Shown here: positions 14,262 through 19,615 of the stretch, one piece after another | Layout: each line of letters begins with the position of its first letter | How positions within the stretch are numbered: the stretch's first letter is position 1 | DNA from: Eubacterium sp. | GTDB taxonomy: Bacteria > Bacillota > Clostridia > Lachnospirales > Lachnospiraceae | DNA length: 19,615 bases | NCBI GenBank assembly: GCA_022776205.1 | Contig: JALFIK010000098.1 | Location: 1 to 19,615, forward strand | Reading direction: 5' to 3' | Program-made: the position numbers and the translations under genes | The notes under the pieces: model-generated | What the model was told of the DNA's origin: nothing | What the model saw: only the letters and a program-made list of their open reading frames with translations | The model's database searches: none

Positions 14262-15047
14262 TTATATTATTTTTTTCAGTACTTCCATAACACCTTCTTC
14301 ATCATTTGTTTTTTCTGTCACATATTTTGATGCATCTTTCAACACCGGATGACCATTCTTCATACAATAACTTTCTGTACAGCTCTTTATGAGCGTCAAA
14401 TCATTAAGATAATCCCCGAAGGCCATGGATTCTTCCGGTCGGATGTGATATCGCTCCTGAATTGCCTTTACGGCATTTCCTTTACTTTCCGTTACATTAG
14501 CAACATCAATCCAGCTTGGCCCGGATAAAACAGAAGAAAGATTTTTCCCCGGATTTTTAAAATACTGCATTGTCTCTTCCGCCTTATGTTCCCTAACAAA
14601 AACAGCAATTTTTATAATCGTGTCCCGGTCGGGAACCTGTCTTAAATCTTCCACTATTTCGTGGCTTTTATAATACATTTCTGCATTATAACGCATCACC
14701 TCATCCGGCTCCTTAAAATAAGCCGCTTTTGCACCACATACGATTGCTTCCGCAAGAGGAATTTGCTCTACAATATCAAGACAATTTAAAATATCTTCTT
14801 TTTTCATGGGATCTTTAAAAATAATTTCCCCTTTTTCAAAAACAAGACCACCGTTTTCTGCAATAAAAATCAACCGATCCCTTACAGGCAGAAAATCTTT
14901 TTCCAGAGTATAGTACTGTCTTCCGCTGGCAATGACTGTCTTAATCTCCGGGTGATTCTTTACCCAGGGAATAAAATCTGCCGGCATCTCTTTCTTATTG
15001 TTGAGTAAAGTGCCATCCATATCCACTGCTACTAATTTGATACTCAT
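14262..15047 (-). CDS. Cof-type HAD-IIB phosphatase
   Basis: 261 residues. HAD superfamily, subclass IIB, whose members hydrolyse sugar phosphates, nucleotides or flavin/PLP phosphates in the cytoplasm. Motif I D9-M-D11-G-T-L-L holds the nucleophile and acid; motif II is S41 in IASGR; motif III is K189 in ESKGNAV; motif IV is G-D212-Y-L-N215-D216. The alpha/beta cap lies between motifs II and III (~80-185). The substrate cannot be assigned from sequence. GGAGG lies 5 nt before the ATG. It follows pckA by 111 bp without a clear terminator and ends at a good terminator, so it may be co-transcribed with pckA. Confidence 0.9.
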   Translation of the reverse strand: MSIKLVAVDMDGTLLNNKKEMPADFIPWVKNHPEIKTVIASGRQYYTLEKDFLPVRDRLIFIAENGGLVFEKGEIIFKDPMKKEDILNCLDIVEQIPLAEAIVCGAKAAYFKEPDEVMRYNAEMYYKSHEIVEDLRQVPDRDTIIKIAVFVREHKAEETMQYFKNPGKNLSSVLSGPSWIDVANVTESKGNAVKAIQERYHIRPEESMAFGDYLNDLTLIKSCTESYCMKNGHPVLKDASKYVTEKTNDEEGVMEVLKKII

Positions 15048-15158
15048 CTAATCCTCCAGTTTATCCATGAACAAAGGCTGATGCTTCAGTCATCTATCAT
15101 TTTGCTGATAAACTGCCTTCACACCAGCCCCTGTCAAACATTTATTTATTTTCAGGAA

Positions 15159-16763
15159 TTATTTCTGTGGTCCTGCTGCAACTAATGCTTTACCTGCTGC
15201 ATTTCCTTCATATTTTGCAAAATTCTTGATGAATCTGCCTGCCAGATCCTTTGCTTTTTCTTCCCATTCAGAAGCATCTTTGTAAGTATCACGAGGATCA
15301 AGGATTGCCGGATCAACACCCGGAAGTTCCGTAGGCACCTCAAAGTTGAAATAAGGAATCTTCTTTGTAGGAGCAGACTTGATATCCCCATTTAAGATTG
15401 CGTCGATAATTCCACGAGTATCTTTAATGGAAATACGTTTTCCTGTTCCATTCCATCCTGTGTTTACAAGATATGCCTTCGCACCACTCTTTTCCATTCT
15501 CTTAACAAGCTCCTCTGCATATTTTGTCGGATGAAGCTCTAAGAAGGCCTGACCAAAGCAGGCAGAGAATGTAGGTGTCGGCTCAGTAATGCCACGTTCT
15601 GTTCCGGCAAGCTTTGCAGTAAAGCCGGATAAGAAATAATACTGTGTCTGTTCCGGTGTCAGAATAGATACCGGAGGAAGTACGCCGAAAGCATCTGCAG
15701 AAAGGAAAATCACATTCTTTGCCGCCGGTGCGGAAGATACCGGTCGAACAATATTGTTGATGTGTGTAATTGGATAGGATACACGAGTATTCTCTGTGAC
15801 ACTCTTATCTGCAAAGTCGATCTTTCCATCTTCATCAAGCGTAACATTCTCGAGAAGTGCGTCACGCTTGATAGCATTATAAATATCCGGTTCGGATTCT
15901 TTATCCAGATTAATTACTTTCGCATAGCATCCACCTTCAAAGTTAAATACCCCGTTATCATCCCAGCCATGTTCATCATCGCCAATGAGAAGACGCTTCG
16001 GATCAGTGGAAAGTGTTGTCTTACCAGTTCCGGAAAGTCCGAAGAAAATTGCTGTATTTTCTCCGTTCAAATCTGTATTTGCAGAACAGTGCATGGAAGC
16101 AATTCCCTTAAGTGGAAGATAGTAGTTCATCATGGAGAACATACCTTTCTTCATCTCTCCGCCGTACCATGTATTAATAATTACCTGCTCACGGCTTGTA
16201 ATATTAAATACAACAGCCGTCTCCGAATTTAGACCAAGTTCCTTGTAATTCTCCACTTTAGCCTTGGACGCATTATATACTACAAAATCTGGTTCAAATT
16301 CCGCAAGTTCTTCCTCTGTCGGACGAATGAACATATTTTTAACAAAATGAGCCTGCCATGCTACTTCCATGATAAAACGAATGGCCATACGAGTGTCTTT
16401 ATTGGCACCGCAGAAGGCATCAACTACATAAAGTTTCTTATCAGAAAGTTCATCTAACGCGATTTTCTTTACCGCATCCCATGTTTCCGGACTTGCCGGA
16501 TGGTTATCATTCGGATATTCTTCTGATGTCCACCAGACGGTATCTTTCGAATTCTCATCAAGTACAATAAATTTATCTTTCGGAGAACGTCCGGTATAAA
16601 TACCTGTCATAACGTTTACTGCTCCCAGTTCACTCTCCTGACCTTTCTCATATCCGGTAAGTTCCGGTTTCGTTTCTTCTTCATATAAAAACTCATAGGA
16701 AGGATTGTGAACGATTTCCGTCGTTCCTGTAATTCCATACTTGCTTAAATCAATTTCTGCCAT
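15159..16763 (-). CDS. pckA: Phosphoenolpyruvate carboxykinase (ATP)
   Basis: 534 residues, the normal length of the ATP-type enzyme. It interconverts oxaloacetate + ATP and PEP + CO2 + ADP. In fermenting anaerobes it may run in the CO2-fixing direction, but direction is not visible here. Motifs: R59 in YTGRSPKDKF; substrate and Mn-site segment around WYGGEMKKGMFS and MHCSANTD; kinase-1a P-loop G242-L-S-G-T-G-K-T; kinase-2 LIGDDEHGW (259-267); the adenine-side segment SADAFGVLPPVS; and NTGWNGTGKRISIKDTR. The start is the ATG at 16763, with AGAGGT about 9 nt upstream; an upstream in-frame ATG at 16814 would add 17 residues unlike the family. Its own promoter is at 16853-16880. Confidence 0.96.
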   Translation of the reverse strand: MAEIDLSKYGITGTTEIVHNPSYEFLYEEETKPELTGYEKGQESELGAVNVMTGIYTGRSPKDKFIVLDENSKDTVWWTSEEYPNDNHPASPETWDAVKKIALDELSDKKLYVVDAFCGANKDTRMAIRFIMEVAWQAHFVKNMFIRPTEEELAEFEPDFVVYNASKAKVENYKELGLNSETAVVFNITSREQVIINTWYGGEMKKGMFSMMNYYLPLKGIASMHCSANTDLNGENTAIFFGLSGTGKTTLSTDPKRLLIGDDEHGWDDNGVFNFEGGCYAKVINLDKESEPDIYNAIKRDALLENVTLDEDGKIDFADKSVTENTRVSYPITHINNIVRPVSSAPAAKNVIFLSADAFGVLPPVSILTPEQTQYYFLSGFTAKLAGTERGITEPTPTFSACFGQAFLELHPTKYAEELVKRMEKSGAKAYLVNTGWNGTGKRISIKDTRGIIDAILNGDIKSAPTKKIPYFNFEVPTELPGVDPAILDPRDTYKDASEWEEKAKDLAGRFIKNFAKYEGNAAGKALVAAGPQK

Positions 16764-16822
16764 ATTATTCTTACCTCTTTCTTTGGATGATATTTCTATG
16801 TTAACTGGCTGCAAAATGTGAT

Positions 16823-16840
16823 ACAGGGTTACATTCCTGT
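16823..16840. promoter_or_regulatory. Inverted repeat at the start of the pckA transcript
   Basis: ACAGG-N8-CCTGT with perfect 5-bp arms, about 6 to 24 nt downstream of the expected pckA transcription start; in RNA it can be extended by GAU/AUC pairs with a bulged G. It could be an operator or a 5' stabilising hairpin. Confidence 0.35.
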
Positions 16841-16852
16841 CATCCTCATTAC

Positions 16853-16880
16853 ATTATACATATTTCAAGGATAAAATCAA
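16853..16880 (-). promoter_or_regulatory. pckA promoter
   Basis: On the minus strand, TTGATT (16875-16880), a 16-bp spacer and a perfect TATAAT (16853-16858), about 90 bp before the pckA ATG. Confidence 0.65.
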
Positions 16881-16949
16881 TAAGGAAAGCTATTTTTTTA
16901 CCTAAAAAAGCCATAAAAAACACATTTGTAAAAAAAATCCACTTGATAA

Positions 16950-16981
16950 TAACACAAAAGAGGAAAGCAGACGCTTCCCCC
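16950..16981 (-). terminator. Probable terminator of the PLP-enzyme transcript
   Basis: Minus-strand RNA GGGGGAAGC-GUCU-GCUUUCCUC forms a 9-bp stem with two G-U pairs, followed by UUUUGUG. It lies 135 bp after the stop codon, and the U-tract is short. Confidence 0.5.
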
Positions 16982-17116
16982 TTGAATGGTAAATTATGAA
17001 TTATTTAATTTATTTTCCTTCAGCAATCGCTGCCTGAGCAAAACAAAACTATGATAGACGTTTGTTTTTTTCTTTTCGTTGAATTCGTTTTTAAATACTT
17101 CCTGAATGACATCGTT

Positions 17117-18313
17117 TTACAATCCAATCGTCTTCAATGCCTGATCAATATCTCTGATAATATCATCCGGGTCTTCCAATCCCACGCTGAATCGAATAAA
17201 TCCTTTTTGGAATTTTTCCGGATACAGATGGATACGTTCATCATAGCTTGGCTGCGGGAAGATCAGGCTCTCATCATGTCCCAAAGAAACCGCAAAGGTC
17301 ACCACCTTAAGGGCCGCACAAAAACGTTCCACTGTTTTGTCGTCTGTATTTAAGCCAAAGGAAATCACTCCTCCATACCCCTTTCTCATCTGTTTTGCGG
17401 CAGTTTCATGACCGGGATGGCTGGCAAGGCCCGGATAGGATACAAAGGTGACATTCTCTCTTTTCTCCAGCCACTCGGCAATTTTCTGTGCCGAATTGTT
17501 AATCCGTTCCATGCGAAGGGGAAATGTAACGGATCCCCGGAAAATTTGCCATGCATTAAAGGGACTGATGACAGAACCCACATTTACCTGGGCTTCATAT
17601 CGGATACGATCCATTGTTTCAAGATCATTGGAGATGATGGCACCTCCCTGGGCATCGCCATGGCCGTTGATGTATTTCGTGATTGCTTCTACTACAAAAT
17701 CAGCACCCAATTCCAACGGTCTCTGGTTATACGGAGACGCAAAGGTATTATCCACAGACAGAACGGCACCATTTTTATGGGCAATCTCGGCAATGGCTGC
17801 GATGTCTGTGATCCCATTGGTCGGATTATCCGGAGTCTCAATATGAACCAGTTTTGTACCGGGTGTGATTGCTTTTTTCACAGCCTCAAGATCTGTCATA
17901 TCGACCATGACCGTTTCAACTTGGAATTTACGGTTGAATAGTTCATGAAACATTCTGTATACTGCCATATAACTGACATTTGGATACACAACCCTGTCTC
18001 CTGTTTCCAGGAGGGTCCAGAATAACGCGTGCAGAGCAGCAACTCCGCTGGCCAGTACAATGGCATCATCTGCATCATGGAGCGCTGCAATTTTTTCTTC
18101 CAGCCAGTGCTGGTTTGGATTTCCGTTTCGCGCGTACATCAATAGATCTGTGGAAGAATAATTAACCTGTGATAAATCATCCGGAAGTTTGAAACTGTTT
18201 GCCATATGGAGAGGGCGTCTGACCGCACCGGTCTCCAGATCATATTCTGTGCCAGTGTGGATTGCCTGCGTAGTGATATCATAGCCTTTATATTTATTTT
18301 CTTTCTTTCCCAT
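17117..18313 (-). CDS. Cys/Met-metabolism PLP-dependent enzyme (divergent gamma-lyase/synthase-like)
   Basis: 398 residues, the length of MetB/MGL-family trans-sulfuration enzymes. Conserved: Y60-x-R62 with NGNPN (phosphate contact from the partner subunit); the catalytic-type Y115, but in PNVSYMAVY rather than YGGT; D188 in SVDNTFASPY; and the Schiff-base lysine K213 in AITKYINGHGDAQGG. Odd: the Ser normally three residues before the lysine (HSATK) is Ala210, and the usual YGGT glycines are missing. It is therefore a distinct subfamily. Likely chemistry is C-S lysis or gamma-replacement on Met, homocysteine or cystathionine, but this is uncertain; methionine gamma-lyase is one possibility given INGHGD. 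GAGGAG lies 7 nt before the ATG. It follows the broken tcdA by 16 bp and must rely on the promoter at 18995-19023. Confidence 0.85.
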   Translation of the reverse strand: MGKKENKYKGYDITTQAIHTGTEYDLETGAVRRPLHMANSFKLPDDLSQVNYSSTDLLMYARNGNPNQHWLEEKIAALHDADDAIVLASGVAALHALFWTLLETGDRVVYPNVSYMAVYRMFHELFNRKFQVETVMVDMTDLEAVKKAITPGTKLVHIETPDNPTNGITDIAAIAEIAHKNGAVLSVDNTFASPYNQRPLELGADFVVEAITKYINGHGDAQGGAIISNDLETMDRIRYEAQVNVGSVISPFNAWQIFRGSVTFPLRMERINNSAQKIAEWLEKRENVTFVSYPGLASHPGHETAAKQMRKGYGGVISFGLNTDDKTVERFCAALKVVTFAVSLGHDESLIFPQPSYDERIHLYPEKFQKGFIRFSVGLEDPDDIIRDIDQALKTIGL

Positions 18314-18329
18314 TTTTATCTCCTCGATT

Positions 18330-18940
18330 TCATTGATTATTTTTTGTGTCTGTTAATGCCAGGTCTTTCACCACCTCGCCAGCTATGATCAGCCCTGCCA
18401 CAGATGGGACAAATGCCACGCTGCGCGGAATATCTCTCTGTTCTTTACATTTATGCTTCGCCCCCGGCGGACAGATCCAATGAATTCGGCAGCTGATGGA
18501 CATATCCTCCAGTGGCCTGGTGGGCTTTTCTTCGGAATATACGACCTTCAGCTACTTTACACCTCGTTTTTTAGTTCTCGTCTCATCACCTTGGCAAGGG
18601 GACACATCTTCGTTTTATAAATATCCACCACCCGAAACGCACCGGCATCTAATTTGTTGCCTGCATCCATGCAACTGATTACCGGTACCTGTTTCTTTTT
18701 TGCCGGAAGAAAAAAGCATTTGTGTACCGTCATTTCCACATCGGGATAAATCTCCTCCATGCGCTCTTTCATCACATCTGCTTTATATTTTCCTACCATT
18801 TTTCTGATGGCTTTAATCTGTCTTTTAAGGTTTGTCAGGCATACTTTATCATCATCGATCAGATCAAATGCCCCAATCCCGCTTCGCACCAGCGCTTCCC
18901 TTCCAAGAAGAAGCTGCGTTCCCGAAAACTGATTCAACAT
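18330..18940 (-). pseudogene. Decayed tcdA-like gene (tRNA t6A dehydratase, ThiF/E1 family)
   Basis: Resembles TcdA (CsdL/YgdL), which uses ATP to cyclise t6A37 in tRNA. The remaining pieces are MLNQFSGTQLLLGREA, LVRSGIGAFDLIDDDKVCLTNL, KADVMKERM, PVISCMDAGNKLD and CPLAKVMRREL. Two in-frame deletions are evident by comparison with the family. The first removes the nucleotide-binding GIGGVG strand between REA and LVRSG; the second removes the VVDA-D region between FFLP and KKKQVP. At the A-run near 18567-18572 one base is missing, so the frame stops at 18557. In the shifted frame the expected C-terminus resumes (LKVVYSEEKPTRPLEDMSISC, then ICPPGA, RDIP, SVAFVPSVAGLIIAGEVVKDL), with an extra TAG at 18552-18554, ending at TGA 18330-18332. 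The promoter and GAGG site are intact. It cannot make a working TcdA. Confidence 0.85.
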
Positions 18941-18976
18941 ACGTTAACCTCTTTCCTGTATTAATCATTTTCCTAT

Positions 18977-18992
18977 TAATCAAATATGATTA
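18977..18992. promoter_or_regulatory. Inverted repeat over the tcdA-remnant start site (operator candidate)
   Basis: TAATCA-AATA-TGATTA has perfect 6-bp arms and lies just downstream of the -10 box, where transcription should begin. A further copy of the half-site occurs as the direct repeat TATTAATCA at 18959-18967 and 18975-18983, a 16-bp spacing. No regulator gene is in the window. Confidence 0.45.
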
Positions 18993-18994
18993 CT

Positions 18995-19023
18995 ATGTTA
19001 CTGTTTCAGAAAAGATTTGTCAA
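18995..19023 (-). promoter_or_regulatory. Promoter of the tcdA remnant and PLP enzyme
   Basis: On the minus strand, a perfect TTGACA (19018-19023), a 17-bp spacer and TAACAT (18995-19000). Confidence 0.65.
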
Positions 19024-19053
19024 TCGTTTTTTAGTCTTGCTTATTAATTAGCT

Positions 19054-19310
19054 TTAATAGTTTTCTCTGTATTTATAAAACTCTTCTGTGAATTTGATAT
19101 CTTCCTCACAGTCTTCCATGATTCGTCTGGAGAATTTCATGTAAATGTCTTCGATCACCCTGCCCGGATGTTTACTCAGAACAATGATTCTGGAGGCGAG
19201 AAGCAACGCCTCCTCCACATCGTGGGTGATAAAAAAGCTAGCTTTTCCGGTATCCCACCAGATTTTTCTCGTGAGATCCTGCATATTTTCTCTTGTGAGG
19301 GCATCCAATT
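19054..19310 (-). pseudogene. C-terminal fragment of a NitT/TauT-type ABC transporter ATPase
   Basis: About 84 codons remain, beginning with the D-loop sequence L-D-A-L-T-R-E-N-M-Q and running through the H-loop F-F-I-T-H-D-V-E-E-A and V-L-S-K-H-P-G-R-V to the normal-looking C-terminus K-Y-R-E-N-Y. This order is typical of the ATPase of nitrate/sulfonate/taurine importers (SsuB/TauB-like). Walker A, the LSGGQ signature and Walker B, about two thirds of the protein, are absent. The codon directly before the L-D-A-L is TAA, and the adjoining DNA belongs to the toxin cassette, so homology stops abruptly at about 19308. Either the gene was split by an insertion, with the rest beyond the window, or the front has been lost. 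Confidence 0.8.
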
Positions 19311-19335
19311 ACCAACTATGTTATATTTTAAACAC

Positions 19336-19364
19336 AAAAAGGGGGCCACAGAAACGGCTACCCT
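19336..19364 (-). terminator. Probable terminator of the holin-like toxin transcript
   Basis: Minus-strand GGGTAGCC, 8 nt, then GGCCCCC and TTTTTG: two 3-bp helices around a small internal loop followed by a U-run. The pairing is imperfect and looks eroded, so strength is uncertain. Confidence 0.4.
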
Positions 19365-19400
19365 CAAATGTATTAAGTCAAACTTTTATAGTCCGGTCGT

Positions 19401-19419
19401 CAACTATTCGAAGTAGTTG
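19401..19419. repeat. Inverted repeat just after the toxin gene
   Basis: CAACTA-TTCGAAG-TAGTTG has perfect 6-bp arms and begins 4 nt after the toxin stop codon. In RNA it makes a compact hairpin that may protect the toxin mRNA 3' end. Confidence 0.5.
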
Positions 19420-19423
19420 GCGG

Positions 19424-19519
19424 CTATTTTCGTTTTTCCCTGAAGATCTTATAGCAAAGACTTAAAAGGCCTACAATAAATATTCCTATCTGAATCAGAT
19501 TAGTATATGTAACATACAT
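19424..19519 (-). CDS. Holin-like toxin micro-protein (31 residues)
   Basis: Found by hand. The frame runs from the ATG at 19517-19519 to the TAG at 19424-19426. The product MYVTYTNLIQIGIFIVGLLS continues LCYKIFREKRK: a short polar N-terminus, one membrane helix (~8-23) and a basic tail. This is the form of the putative holin-like toxin family (Hol-Tox/TxpA-like) often found as single small genes in gut Firmicutes, thought to act on the cell's own membrane. AAGGG lies 8 nt upstream of the ATG, behind a structured leader. Family membership rests on shape and remembered sequence pattern; a type I antitoxin RNA is plausible but not identified. It adjoins a truncated ABC ATPase gene. Confidence 0.7.
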   Translation of the reverse strand: MYVTYTNLIQIGIFIVGLLSLCYKIFREKRK

Positions 19520-19547
19520 TGGTACTGCCCTTTTGTCTGAAGGGTTA

Positions 19548-19570
19548 GCCCCTCCGAAATTACAGAGGGT
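19548..19570 (-). other. Structured 5' leader of the holin-like toxin
   Basis: In minus-strand RNA, CCCUCUG pairs with CGGAGGG (7 bp, one wobble) around a short loop, about 30 nt before the toxin ATG. GGAGG-like bases are hidden in this stem, as is common in leaders that restrain toxin translation. The segment up to 19615 is upstream leader with a TAATATTAT tract that may be the -10 region; the -35 would be outside the window. Confidence 0.45.
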
Positions 19571-19615
19571 AAGCCGCCTGGCTCCATGGTTTCCCACTCC
19601 GATAATATTACATGA

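Larger units (their letters stand above)
16764..17116 (-). other. 353-bp intergenic region upstream of pckA
   Basis: Holds, in minus-strand order: the end of the PLP-enzyme transcript with a weak GCAGCG-AT-TGCTG hairpin near 17020-17036; a terminator (16950-16981); an AT-rich tract; the pckA promoter (16853-16880); a small inverted repeat (16823-16840); and the pckA ribosome binding site. No credible coding frame or RNA gene was seen. Confidence 0.6.

Noticed and set aside
15048..15158. TTGACA at about 15133-15138 (minus) as a promoter for the HAD gene, and a hairpin in the same gap as a pckA terminator
   Set aside because: No -10 box lies at 16-18 bp from the TTGACA, and the AAGGC/GCCTT-closed structure is branched and not followed by a T-run.
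15762..16232. A 156-codon plus-strand frame opposite pckA
   Set aside because: Antisense shadow of pckA without initiation signals.
17408..17941. A 177-codon plus-strand frame opposite the PLP enzyme
   Set aside because: Antisense shadow of a clearly conserved enzyme; no promoter or ribosome binding site.
19176..19367. A 63-codon minus-strand frame crossing the ATPase-toxin junction
   Set aside because: It is out of phase with the ATPase remnant, has no ribosome binding site and spans the rearrangement junction, so it is a chance frame.

Overview
The window looks like a chromosomal stretch from a low-GC, Gram-positive anaerobe of the class Clostridia, most likely a gut Lachnospiraceae. The signs are strong AGGAGG-type ribosome binding sites, sigma-A promoters (TTGACA/TATAAT with 17-bp spacers), a CDP-glycerol (teichoic-acid type) transferase, ATP-type PEP carboxykinase, phosphate acetyltransferase and GldA-type glycerol dehydrogenase, and a holin-like micro-toxin cassette of a kind common in gut Firmicutes. 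No rRNA, tRNA, CRISPR array or transposase gene was seen.

Layout. Positions 1-632 (minus): a small unrecognised 109-residue protein, then a DMT/EamA transporter cut by the window edge. They are divergent from sbcD-sbcC (765-5245, plus), the SbcCD nuclease operon; the two promoters stand back to back with -35 boxes 3 bp apart. A bidirectional terminator (5271-5342) separates sbcC from gldA. Positions 5352-8557 (minus): an unknown membrane-anchored protein, pta and gldA. Positions 8706-11590 (plus): an HExxH membrane protein, a CDP-glycerol glycerophosphotransferase-like protein and, from its own promoter, a DUF4097-type protein. A second bidirectional terminator (11627-11665) follows. Positions 11710-14171 (minus): a sulfur-assimilation transcription unit whose order is promoter, short leader peptide, metY, cysK. 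Positions 14209-16880 (minus): a Cof-type HAD phosphatase and pckA. Positions 17117-19023 (minus): a divergent Cys/Met-metabolism PLP enzyme preceded by the decayed remains of tcdA. Positions 19054-19615 (minus): the C-terminal stump of a NitT/TauT-type ABC ATPase, abutting a 31-residue holin-like toxin gene with a structured leader.

How the genes fit together. MetY and CysK both use sulfide to make homocysteine or cysteine, and the neighbouring PLP enzyme belongs to the same fold family. pta, gldA and pckA are central fermentation and gluconeogenesis functions. The 8706-11590 cluster looks like cell-envelope or teichoic-acid work.

The most interesting element is the metY-cysK leader: a 27-codon reading frame with a good ribosome binding site, ending MWMCCCWNRVC, placed between a near-consensus promoter and metY. 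This is the architecture of a cysteine-responsive translational attenuator. It does not show T-box or SAM-riboswitch hallmarks. The regulation is an inference; the reading frame, promoter and spacing are read directly from the sequence.
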